The position numbers and the translations under genes are program-made. A stretch of 64,000 bases of DNA from Polaromonas sp. CG_9.7. Its GTDB lineage: Bacteria; Pseudomonadota; Gammaproteobacteria; Burkholderiales; Burkholderiaceae_C. Positions 44,445 through 52,662 of this stretch are shown here, piece by piece. Each line of letters starts with the position of its first letter. Positions within the stretch are counted from its first letter, which is position 1. The stretch covers positions 1-64,000 of the forward strand of contig NZ_JADOVG010000007.1 of NCBI RefSeq assembly GCF_015752205.1. Direction: 5' to 3'. The notes beneath the pieces were generated by a model, which was not told where the DNA came from, did not search any database, and saw only the letters and a program-made list of their open reading frames with translations.

Positions 44445-45608
44445 TTAAAAGGAGCGCGGCATGCCCAGCACATGCTCGGCCATGTAGCTCAGGATCAGGT
44501 TGGTGGAGATCGGTGCGACCTGGTACAGCCGGGTCTCACGGAACTTGCGCTCCACATCGTATTCATTGGCAAAGCCAAAGCCGCCATGAAACTGGATGCA
44601 GGCATTGGCCGCTTCCCACGAGGCCTTGGCGGCCAGGTACTTGGCCATGTTGGCTTCGGCGCCGCAGGGCTGGCGGGCATCAAACAGCTCGCAGGCCCTG
44701 AAACGCATCAGGTTGGCAGCCTCGATTTCAATATAACTTTCGGCAATCGGAAATTGCACGCCCTGGTTTTGCCCGATCGGACGGCCAAACACCACGCGCT
44801 CGGTGACGTATTTGGTCACACGGTCGATGAACCAGTAGCCGTCGCCAATGCACTCGGCGGCAATCAATGTGCGCTCGGCATTCAGGCCGTCCAGGATGTA
44901 TTTGAAGCCCTGCCCTTCCTGGCCGATCAGGTTTTCCTCGGGGATTTCCAGGTTCTCGAAAAACAGCTCGTTCGTTTCGTGGTTCACCATGTTGGGAATC
45001 GGCCGCACGGTCATGCCGGTTTTTTCGGCCAGGCGCAAGTCAACCATGAAGATCGACATGCCTTCGCTCTTTTTCTTCACGTCGGCCAACGGCGTGGTGC
45101 GGGCCAGCAAGATCATCCAGTCGGAATGCTGCACGCGCGAGATCCAGACTTTCTGGCCGTTGATGACGTAGCGGCCATCCTTTTTCACCGCGCTGGTCTT
45201 GATCTTGGTGGTGTCGGTGCCGGTGCTGGGTTCGGTCACGCCCATCGATTGCAGGCGCCACTCGCCGCTCGCAATGCGCGGCAGGTAGAGCTCTTTTTGC
45301 GCGGTCGAGCCATGGCGCAGCAGCGTGCCCATGTTGTACATCTGGCCGTGGCAGGCGCCGGCATTGCCGCCGCTGCGGTTGATTTCTTCCATGATCACCG
45401 ACGCCTCGGCCAGGCCCAGCCCCGAGCCGCCGTATTCCACCGGGATCAGCGCGGCCAGCCAGCCGGCCTTGGTCAGCGCATCGACAAACGCTTCCGGGTA
45501 GCCGCGCTCATTGTCAATCTTGCGGTGGTATTCGTCGGGGAACTCGGCGCACAGCGCGCGCACTGCATCGCGGATTTCCTGGTATTGGTCGGGAGTAGTT
45601 TTGATCAT
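44445..45608 (-). CDS. Acyl-CoA dehydrogenase family protein
   Basis: This 387-residue flavoenzyme has domain order N-helical, beta barrel, C-helical. Motifs are LIPVEYGGSGLGLAEASVIM (~55-74), QSMGVTEPSTGTDTTKIKTS (~116-135; FAD/substrate loop), FENLEIPEENLIGQEGQGFK, FGRPIGQNQGVQFPIAESYI and IQFHGGFGFANEYDVERKFR (~337-356). The substrate is unknown; a member of this family is also present in the P. aeruginosa itaconate locus, where its reaction is unresolved. It lies between the MaoC hydratase and CoA-transferase genes with short spacers. Confidence 0.9.
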   Translation of the reverse strand: MIKTTPDQYQEIRDAVRALCAEFPDEYHRKIDNERGYPEAFVDALTKAGWLAALIPVEYGGSGLGLAEASVIMEEINRSGGNAGACHGQMYNMGTLLRHGSTAQKELYLPRIASGEWRLQSMGVTEPSTGTDTTKIKTSAVKKDGRYVINGQKVWISRVQHSDWMILLARTTPLADVKKKSEGMSIFMVDLRLAEKTGMTVRPIPNMVNHETNELFFENLEIPEENLIGQEGQGFKYILDGLNAERTLIAAECIGDGYWFIDRVTKYVTERVVFGRPIGQNQGVQFPIAESYIEIEAANLMRFRACELFDARQPCGAEANMAKYLAAKASWEAANACIQFHGGFGFANEYDVERKFRETRLYQVAPISTNLILSYMAEHVLGMPRSF

Positions 45609-45635
45609 GAACAGTTTTTAAATAAAAAAAATAAA

Positions 45636-46547
45636 TCAGGCCAGCGCGGCAGTCGCCTGCATGGTCAGCCAGCCTTCGTGGTCCTGAGCCCACAGGCGAA
45701 CGGTTTTTCCGTCTTCCGAGGGCTGGCCGTGCAGGGTGAACGGATGCAGGTCAAACGTCGGCCGCACCGCCTTGAAACTGAAAGACGTGATGAACGCGCC
45801 GGGTGCATGCGCACGCACCAGATCGACCAGCAGCGTGGCAATCAGCGGGCCATGCACGATCAGGCCTGGGTAGCCTTCGACCTCGGTCACGTACTTTCGG
45901 TCATAGTGAATGCGGTGGCCGTTGAAGGTCAGTGCCGAATAGCGAAACAGCATCACTTCGTCGGGCACCACGGTGCGCTGCCAGGCGGCGCTTGGCTCGG
46001 CCAATACCGGCTGCGATACCGGCTGTGGCAGCGGGTCACCGGGCTGGGTGGCGGCGCGGTAAACGATGTCATGTTCCTCGCGCAAGGCCAGGCCGCTGGC
46101 GTTGTGAACCTCATGCTTGACCAGCACGAACAGCAGGTCGCCCGTGCGGCCGGCCTTGTGCGTGACCGACTCAATGCGCGAAATGCGCTTGACGGCATCG
46201 CCCACCACCAGAGGATTGTCCTGCGACCACTGCAGCCGGCCACCGGCCCACATGCGGCGAGGCAACGGCACGGGCGGCAAGAAACCGCCACGCCGGGCAT
46301 GGCCGTCGGGGCCAATCTCGCGCTGCAGCGGCTGCGGTACGAAATAAAGCCAGTGCCACAAGGGCGACAGCGCGAACCCCGGCAGCGGTGCCGGGTCGTC
46401 GCGGTCCAGCGTGGCCGACAGCCCGCGCACCGGCGCAGCGCTGATCTCGTCGATCAGGCTCTCGGTCTGGCCGACCCAGCCTTGCAAGTGCGCCAAGGTG
46501 GCGGAGTCCAGCGTGCGCGCGTCGTTGTTGAGTGTCATGCCCTGCAT
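45636..46547 (-). CDS. ich: MaoC/FAS1-like hydratase, probable itaconyl-CoA hydratase
   Basis: This 303-residue double-hotdog hydratase has an N-terminal FAS1_DH-like half with LPGFALSPLWHWLYFVPQ and GGFLPPVPLPRRMWAGG (~86-102). The C-terminal hotdog has FRYSALTFNGHRIHYDRKYV (~205-224), then TEVEGYPGLIVHGPLIATLL. The D/H/R hydratase residues sit in this second motif. The set matches mesaconyl-C4-CoA/itaconyl-CoA hydratases. It would add water to itaconyl-CoA to give citramalyl-CoA. It is first gene of the minus operon, divergent from the LysR gene. A second ATG at 46538 is possible. Confidence 0.8.
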   Translation of the reverse strand: MQGMTLNNDARTLDSATLAHLQGWVGQTESLIDEISAAPVRGLSATLDRDDPAPLPGFALSPLWHWLYFVPQPLQREIGPDGHARRGGFLPPVPLPRRMWAGGRLQWSQDNPLVVGDAVKRISRIESVTHKAGRTGDLLFVLVKHEVHNASGLALREEHDIVYRAATQPGDPLPQPVSQPVLAEPSAAWQRTVVPDEVMLFRYSALTFNGHRIHYDRKYVTEVEGYPGLIVHGPLIATLLVDLVRAHAPGAFITSFSFKAVRPTFDLHPFTLHGQPSEDGKTVRLWAQDHEGWLTMQATAALA

Positions 46548-46642
46548 GATGGCGGGTTTTCAGTACCACGGCAATCTGCCATTTTAGAACCAAGCCTTCG
46601 TCAAAGCCGAACGCTGGCGCGGCATTGCGCTAGCATCGCGCC

Positions 46643-47599
46643 ATGCAATTTGACCTGACCGACCTGCGCCTGTTCGTGCTGAGTGCGGAAGAATCCAACC
46701 TGACCCGCGCAGCGCGGCGCCAGAACCTGTCGCTGGCCGCTGCCAGTGCACGCATCAAGGCGCTGGAAACACAAACCGGTCTGCCGCTGTTTTACCGCGA
46801 AGCGCGCGGCGTGCGCTTGACGCCGCCCGGCGAAGCCTTCTTGCACCACGCGCGCGGCGTGCTGCGCCAGACCGAGCAATTACGACGCGATTTGCAGGCT
46901 TACAGCGGCGGCCTGCGCGGCCATGTCCGGGTGTTTGCCAACACCACCGCCGTGACCGATTTTCTGCCTGAAATCTTGCCGGGCTTTTTGGCGGCCAATC
47001 CGAATGTCAACGTTGATCTTCAGGAAAAACCCAACCCGGAAATTGCGCGCGGCGTGTTCGACGGACGCGCCGACATCGGCATCGTGGCCGGCCAGGTCGA
47101 CACCCTGGGCCTGCAATCGCACCATTTCAGCACCGACCGGCTGGTGCTGGTCACGCCGCGCAACCACCGCCTCGCCAGTCGCCAGCGCATTGCCTTTGCC
47201 GACACGCTTGACGACGACGCCGTGGGCATGCACCAGGGCAGCACGCTGCAAACCTTTCTGGCACAAGTCACCGACAAGCTGGGCAAGCCGCTCAAGCTGC
47301 GCGTTCAATTGAGCAGCTTTGACGCCATGTGCCGCATGATTGGCGCAGGCGTGGGGGTCGGCATCGTGCCCGAGAGTGCTGCGCGCCGCAACCAGCACAG
47401 CATGAACCTGGCGCTGATCGAGTTAATCGACGACTGGAGTGTGCGCGAGCGTTACGTGCTGGTACGGGAAAGCGAAGCGCTGCCCGCCTATGCACAGTCT
47501 TTGGTCGAGGCGATCTGCGCGCATTACCAGCCCGGCAATGGCACCGGGCCGGATTGCGCGTCAGCACGGCTTGCGGCGGGCCCAGGCGTTTTGAGCTGA
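46643..47599 (+). CDS. LysR family transcriptional regulator (itaconate locus)
   Basis: This 318-residue LTTR has an N-terminal winged HTH (1-60; LRLFVLSAEESNLTRAARRQ, then NLSLAAASARIKALETQTGL) and a periplasmic-binding-like effector domain (~90-295) with IGIVAGQVDTLGLQSHHFST and GVGVGIVPESAARR. It is divergent from the hydratase gene across 95 bases, the classic arrangement for control of the neighbouring operon with an acyl-CoA or dicarboxylate effector. The itaconate link is by position only. Confidence 0.92.
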   Translation: MQFDLTDLRLFVLSAEESNLTRAARRQNLSLAAASARIKALETQTGLPLFYREARGVRLTPPGEAFLHHARGVLRQTEQLRRDLQAYSGGLRGHVRVFANTTAVTDFLPEILPGFLAANPNVNVDLQEKPNPEIARGVFDGRADIGIVAGQVDTLGLQSHHFSTDRLVLVTPRNHRLASRQRIAFADTLDDDAVGMHQGSTLQTFLAQVTDKLGKPLKLRVQLSSFDAMCRMIGAGVGVGIVPESAARRNQHSMNLALIELIDDWSVRERYVLVRESEALPAYAQSLVEAICAHYQPGNGTGPDCASARLAAGPGVLS

Positions 47600-47619
47600 C
47601 TTGACCCATCGGGCAATTT

Positions 47620-47677
47620 GCTACTTTTTCAATAGCTGATTACGCAGGCTGCACTTGCGGCAGAAGGCTTTTTCATT
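47620..47677 (-). repeat. Dispersed intergenic repeat, copy 5 (reverse orientation)
   Basis: On the minus strand it reads ATGAAAAAGCCTTCTGCCGC, GCAGCCTGCGTAATC and the palindrome AGCTATTGAAAAAGTAGC. It lies between the convergent LysR and caspase-like genes. Confidence 0.7.
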
Positions 47678-47710
47678 CATAAAAATCTTCCAGCCGCGCC
47701 GCGGGTCACC

Positions 47711-49414
47711 TCATTTGTCCGAGTTCTCGAACGACGCCATGTCGAATTCGCGTGACAGCGCAAAACTCGGCGCATTCTGACCCGAGCTGTTGGGTGTCGT
47801 GCATCCATGCCCGACCCACTGGGTGGGCGACTCGGTCCACCACATGCGGTAATACAGCCGTCCATTGGTGGCGTTGTCGCGCAGCCGGCTCCAGACATCG
47901 GCCGGCAACTCGAAAGCCGCCGGGTACAGGGCCGACGAGCGAAAAGGCGCGACTTTCCAGGAGCCGTAGAAATTGGTGTCGTTGCGCTGCGCGCTGTACT
48001 GGTCGGTGAAGTACCAGCTGTTGGTCGAGACCTCGACCGCGTAGTAGCGTCCAGCCCCCGGGTTGACCTGAAAGCGTGGCGCCGCCCCGTTGGCCGGAAA
48101 GGTGGTGGGCGCGGTGATGGCCGGCGTGCCGGTGTCACCGCCGCCACTGCCGGGCTGGCTCTGCGCCGTCAGGTCCATGCCGGGGGCGGACTGCGCATCG
48201 CTGTCGGGGGTTGTCACCTGGTAGTTGACCCAGGCGGTCGGGCTGGCCGTGCACCAGAGCCGGTAGTAAAGCCTTGACGCCCCCTGCCGCAGCCGGTTCC
48301 AGGCGTCCAGCGGCAGGGTGAACGAGTTGCCCTGGCGGAACGGCGCGACCTTCCAGGAGGCATAAAAATTATTGTCATTGCGCTGCCCGCCGTTGGCCGC
48401 ACTGTTGAACAGGCTGGCATCGGTGGCGACTTCCACGGCAAAGTAATGGCTTGAGGGCACCGACACCGAGAAGCTGACGGGCGTGGCGCCATTGGTGAAT
48501 GACGCGGGCGCCGAAATCGACAGGCTGCCGCCACTTCCCGTGCCGCCCGTGCCACCCGTGCCACCCATGCTGGCAGCGCCGATGGTGAACGGCTTTTCAG
48601 CATCGAACGCCGGGTTGGACACGCCGGTGCGGAACAGGTTGGGGGTCTGGTCCGACGGCATGCGTGCGACGATGGCCGAATGAAACTGCGCATAGCTGCC
48701 GCTGAAAGCGCCGCCGTTCCAGACTTCCTTCAGGCGCTGGGTGAACAGGCCGTTGGCATCGCCGTCGGACGACAGCTGGTTGTCCTGGCAGCCCGAGATC
48801 AGCGTGACGCTGGCATTGACCGCCGCGCGGTGCGTCCACTGGCTGACTTCATAGTTGGTCTTGTTGGCCAGGTAGTTGGCATGGACGGCGGCCGGATCAG
48901 CAGCGCGAATGCGCGGCGGCGCGTTCACCGGGCGGTCGTACTGCGCAGCGAATTCCGCGCTCTTGAACTTTTTCTGAAAGCTCATGACCCGCGCCACCGT
49001 TCCGCTGTGGCAGCTGTCAGACAGCAAGAAAATGCGCACGCCGGCGGCAAAGCCGGACCACAGCCCATTAAGTTCATCGTCCAGCAACTGGCGGTCCCAC
49101 AGCACCCAGGTTTCATCCTTCCCGTCTGGCTCGTCGCCGGTCACATCGGTGATCTGCGAGCCGTGGCCGGAGTACGTGACCAGGCAGATGTCGCCCGCCG
49201 CCAGTTGGCGCGCCGCCTGGCCGATGACGCGCGTCACCTCGGCAGCCGAGGCCTGCGCGTCGGTCAGCAGGGTCGCGCTGTAACCGACCTGCGTCGCGAT
49301 CTGGTACATGTCGCGGGCATCGTTGATGCAACCCGCAAGCTGTCCGTTCCATCCGTTGTAGGCATCCGGATTGACAAAATTCAGCCCGATATTGACAGCA
49401 ATTCCTTTTGACAT
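47711..49414 (-). CDS. Caspase-family (C14) protease with two tandem beta-domain repeats
   Basis: This 567-residue cytosolic protein has no signal peptide. Residues 1-280 form a peptidase C14/metacaspase domain with catalytic His84 in TYSGHGSQ and catalytic Cys135 in LSDSCHSGT; both motifs are intact. A Gly/Thr linker (284-297) leads to two ~118-residue repeats (298-415 and 432-554). They share YFAVEVxT..., QRND(N/T)NFYxSWKVAPFR, L(P)xDxWxRLR, LYYRxWxTxSPTxWV. The start at 49414 has AAGGAG; upstream residues to 49510 are out of character. It is the last of three genes in one minus-strand run, 26 bases after the previous stop. It is probably an effector or processing protease for its two partners. 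Confidence 0.85.
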   Translation of the reverse strand: MSKGIAVNIGLNFVNPDAYNGWNGQLAGCINDARDMYQIATQVGYSATLLTDAQASAAEVTRVIGQAARQLAAGDICLVTYSGHGSQITDVTGDEPDGKDETWVLWDRQLLDDELNGLWSGFAAGVRIFLLSDSCHSGTVARVMSFQKKFKSAEFAAQYDRPVNAPPRIRAADPAAVHANYLANKTNYEVSQWTHRAAVNASVTLISGCQDNQLSSDGDANGLFTQRLKEVWNGGAFSGSYAQFHSAIVARMPSDQTPNLFRTGVSNPAFDAEKPFTIGAASMGGTGGTGGTGSGGSLSISAPASFTNGATPVSFSVSVPSSHYFAVEVATDASLFNSAANGGQRNDNNFYASWKVAPFRQGNSFTLPLDAWNRLRQGASRLYYRLWCTASPTAWVNYQVTTPDSDAQSAPGMDLTAQSQPGSGGGDTGTPAITAPTTFPANGAAPRFQVNPGAGRYYAVEVSTNSWYFTDQYSAQRNDTNFYGSWKVAPFRSSALYPAAFELPADVWSRLRDNATNGRLYYRMWWTESPTQWVGHGCTTPNSSGQNAPSFALSREFDMASFENSDK

Positions 49415-49440
49415 TTGAGCGCTCCTTGGGTTGTCTTCGG

Positions 49441-52400
49441 TTAGGCGGAAATCATGTCCGAGGTGATCGTGACGATGTTGCTGCCGGTCTGCATGTCCCA
49501 GGCGCGCCATGCCAGCATTTCCGCAGGCTGGCTGGCAAACACCTTGGTGAGCCGGAATTCAACCATGCGCGCCGCCAGGTAGGTGGTCAGCGGCAGCAGA
49601 AAATTGACCGCCCCGCGCCGGCTGTCCATGCCGACCCGGTAAACGCCCGGAACGCCCTGCAGCCGGGCGTCGATGTCCAGCCGGGTGAGCCCGTGGTTCT
49701 CATAATTGACAACATCGATGAACACCACGTTGCACTCGATCTCCTCGATCATCGCGCGGACTTCTTCAAGCGTCGGGTTGCCGTCAGCCAGCGTCACGCA
49801 ATCGGCCTGCGCGGTGGTGTAGCCGGCAGGCGCGGCCACGTCGATCGACGCACCCGCCGCCAGCGACGCCTCGACCGGCACGCGGGCAGGCTCGCCCGGT
49901 CCGTTGAACAGGTACACATCCTTCACCGCCACCGAGCTTTCGATGTGGTTGGTCAATCGCAGCGTGTCACCCTGCGGCTGCAGGGTGATCGGGCCAGACA
50001 GCCAGGGCCCGGTGATGCGCCCCAGATGCACCGAAAGCGCCGACGTGACCACGCTGCCGTCTTCCAGCACAAAACGGGCGGTGCCGCCCAGGCCGGTGTT
50101 CTGGATCAGCGTCTTGAGCAGCAGCGCGCTGGCCAGATCGGTTGACAGCGCAGCATGCAAGCCTTCGGGCGTGGCCGATGTCGCGGCTTGGATCGGCGGC
50201 GTCGCGGTCAGGTTCCAGCTGAATTCAATCCGCTGGGCCAGCATGTTCGGCAGTTCGAGCACCGGGCTGGCAGATTCCAGCAGCAGCCGCCGGCGCAGGT
50301 CCTCGACATCGTAGGGGGAAATCGACGGGCCCAGCATGGCTTCGAAGCGGATGCGGTTGTTTTCCGGCTGGTCGGCGTCCAGCGCCGCATAGACGATCAG
50401 CGCCGGGCGGTATTCGCGCTCCGGTGTTCCGGGCGCGTAGCGGGTCACTTCAAAGCGCAGCGGCACCAGCAAAAAGCGGCCAGGCTGCCGAAGATTGCGA
50501 AACACGCGGTAATTTGGCCGGTTCAGCGCCACCACTTCCTGGTAGGTCAGCGAAGAGGCCTGGCCCAGGCGAAAAGCTTCGGCGCAGCCAATCGAGACCG
50601 TCGCTGCCGCCTGCTTTTCGCGGTAAAAGGCGCCCAGTTCGGCGCAGGAAAAAAAGGCGTCCAGCGACTGCTGGCGGATGCTGTTGCGCAGGGCATACTG
50701 AATCTTCTCGTTCAAGGCAATGGCGGCGGTCGAGCTGCTGATGCGTCCGGCCAGCGTCAGGTCGGGCTTTATGGTCTGCAGCGAACCCGGCCGCACCGCA
50801 AATTCGCGTCCGCCCGACACCACCCGGATGCTGTCGGCGTCGTCGCGCTGCCTGGCCAGCAGCACGGCAGAGGAAATCTTGCCGCCGAGCACCAGCGGCG
50901 GCCGGTTCACGACCGGTGCATAACCGGAAAACTGAAAAGCCACTTCCAGCCGCGCCGGCTCTGTTTGAAAGCCGGCCGTGGACAACGAGCCATAGGCGGT
51001 GCGGGCGGCATCATTCATCAGTTCCACCGTAGCCACCAGCCGGTTGCCTGAACGCACGAGGGAAGCCCGGCAGTCAGACCGCCGGAGTTGGCCGGAAACA
51101 TCGTCAATGAAAGGCACGCTGAGCGTGACCGAAGGCTGCACCGGCTCGACCATCCGCGCCGTCAGGCCGGGGTTCGCAGACAATGCGGCGCGCGTGGCGG
51201 CAGACTGCGACATGTCCAGCGTGAAGCGCAAGCGCGCGCGGATGGCCGGCTGTCCCGAGGCGCTGGTGCCGATGCGTTCCAGGTCAAAAAGGAAGGGGCT
51301 GGCGTCAGGCGCTTCGCTGGCCGCAGGCCGGACCAGCGTGATGTCGGGCAAATACCAGCGCAGCCCGGCATTGTTCTTGTCGCTGAACAGCGGCGCGTTC
51401 AGGTCACCCAGAACGGGCAGCGACTCTGTTGCAAAGCTTGCCGTCAGGAAAACCGCTTCCGGCAGCAGGTAGTGCGTCAGTTTCGTGACGGCGGGGGTTG
51501 GAGCCGTCGAAGCCGGCTGCTGGATGCGGATCGCCTCGGCCGAGATCAGGTGCGCCGTCGCCACGGGCCGGATTGAAGGCTGCAGGGTCGCGGCCACAGT
51601 CTGAATCCTGTTGCCGGCGAGCATGGCGCCCATGCCGACAGACCCCCGGGCTGAGCGCGAGCTGCTGCGCGTCAAGGTGTCCAGCAAGGGGCCGCCCTGC
51701 AGATTGCCCGAGGGTCCGACCACACTGATGCAAGCCGCGCGATCCACCGCCGTCAGGGCATGGCCAAGAACCGCCTGAAGCGGGCAGTCCACCTCGATAG
51801 AGCGCAATCCGCCCTGGCCATTGCCTGTCTTCAAGCGAGCCGCTCCGGGCGCCGGACGGCGGCCCAGGAGAGCGCCGTCCTGGCTGGGCACCAGCAGGCC
51901 GTCGCAGGCGCGGCGAAAGTCGGCAAAAGCCTCAGGCGGCAGATTGCACTGGCCGAACACCTGTTGAAAGGCGTTTTCGCCCAGCGCGCCATCCACCGCA
52001 AGCGCCTTGAGCCGGTCCCACAGTTCGGCGGGGCAGAGGTTTAGCGCCACGCCGGACGCCGCTGTATCGGGACGGTAGTCGATGCGCGCTGCCAACGCCA
52101 GCGGACCCGGCACATCGTCAAGCGCATCGAGCACCGACAGCGTTTGTTCACGCGTCAGTGGCGTGTGCAGCGCCCCGCGCAGCAGCGGTGCATTCAGGCT
52201 GGCCACGGCGAAAGCCGGCTGTCCCGGCGCATGCAGCCACACCTGGGCCTGGCGCGCAAAGACCGGCCGGGCCGGATCGGGCTGTCCGGGTGCTGAAGGC
52301 AGCCGGTAGTCCAGTTCCATGCCAAGGTAGGCCGACATCAGCAGCGGGCGAATCGAGTCTTCACCGGCCATCGGGGCGCGCGACAGCAGCAGCACCAGGG

Positions 52401-52581
52401 AGAACTTTGGCGAGGTTTTTCCGGCCACCAGGCGCGGCACCTTCAGGATGCCGTGACGCAAGGCGTCGCCACCGCCGGGCATCTGAACAGATTCCGGAAC
52501 CGGTTCAGGCATGGCCGCCCGCAACAGCTTTTGCGGCGGCAGGCGCGCCGCCGCAGAATCGAGGGTTGATGACATTGCCAT
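49441..52581 (-). CDS. Large unrecognised protein of the caspase operon (B)
   Basis: This ~1046-residue protein matches no family I know. It has no signal peptide or membrane helix and reads as mostly beta-strand, with alternating hydrophobic stretches. Examples are IRARLRFTLDMSQSA, RLEVAFQFSGYAPVV, FLLVPLRFEVTRYAP and GRITGPWLSGPITLQPQG. Cysteines are few. Its last ~150 residues include a helix with NPTLEEVRAMIEEIECNVVF. I place the start at the ATG at 52581 (GGGGTG upstream); 52608 and 52575 are alternatives. It lies 81 bases after the 848-residue gene and 26 bases before the caspase gene, so the three should form one operon. Confidence 0.7.
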   Translation of the reverse strand: MAMSSTLDSAAARLPPQKLLRAAMPEPVPESVQMPGGGDALRHGILKVPRLVAGKTSPKFSLVLLLSRAPMAGEDSIRPLLMSAYLGMELDYRLPSAPGQPDPARPVFARQAQVWLHAPGQPAFAVASLNAPLLRGALHTPLTREQTLSVLDALDDVPGPLALAARIDYRPDTAASGVALNLCPAELWDRLKALAVDGALGENAFQQVFGQCNLPPEAFADFRRACDGLLVPSQDGALLGRRPAPGAARLKTGNGQGGLRSIEVDCPLQAVLGHALTAVDRAACISVVGPSGNLQGGPLLDTLTRSSSRSARGSVGMGAMLAGNRIQTVAATLQPSIRPVATAHLISAEAIRIQQPASTAPTPAVTKLTHYLLPEAVFLTASFATESLPVLGDLNAPLFSDKNNAGLRWYLPDITLVRPAASEAPDASPFLFDLERIGTSASGQPAIRARLRFTLDMSQSAATRAALSANPGLTARMVEPVQPSVTLSVPFIDDVSGQLRRSDCRASLVRSGNRLVATVELMNDAARTAYGSLSTAGFQTEPARLEVAFQFSGYAPVVNRPPLVLGGKISSAVLLARQRDDADSIRVVSGGREFAVRPGSLQTIKPDLTLAGRISSSTAAIALNEKIQYALRNSIRQQSLDAFFSCAELGAFYREKQAAATVSIGCAEAFRLGQASSLTYQEVVALNRPNYRVFRNLRQPGRFLLVPLRFEVTRYAPGTPEREYRPALIVYAALDADQPENNRIRFEAMLGPSISPYDVEDLRRRLLLESASPVLELPNMLAQRIEFSWNLTATPPIQAATSATPEGLHAALSTDLASALLLKTLIQNTGLGGTARFVLEDGSVVTSALSVHLGRITGPWLSGPITLQPQGDTLRLTNHIESSVAVKDVYLFNGPGEPARVPVEASLAAGASIDVAAPAGYTTAQADCVTLADGNPTLEEVRAMIEEIECNVVFIDVVNYENHGLTRLDIDARLQGVPGVYRVGMDSRRGAVNFLLPLTTYLAARMVEFRLTKVFASQPAEMLAWRAWDMQTGSNIVTITSDMISA

Positions 52582-52662
52582 AGAGCACCCCGCAAGGTAA
52601 CGGGCCATGAAAGCCGGGCAGGCGCGTGGATCGCGCCCGCCCGGTGCCGCTGGCGGGCCAGC

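Noticed and set aside
43461..46658. A 1065-codon open frame on the plus strand
   Set aside because: It runs antisense to the CoA-transferase, acyl-CoA dehydrogenase and hydratase genes, which have clear family motifs. The frame is the mirror of strong GC-biased codon use; the translation is His/Gln/Arg/Gly-rich without domains.
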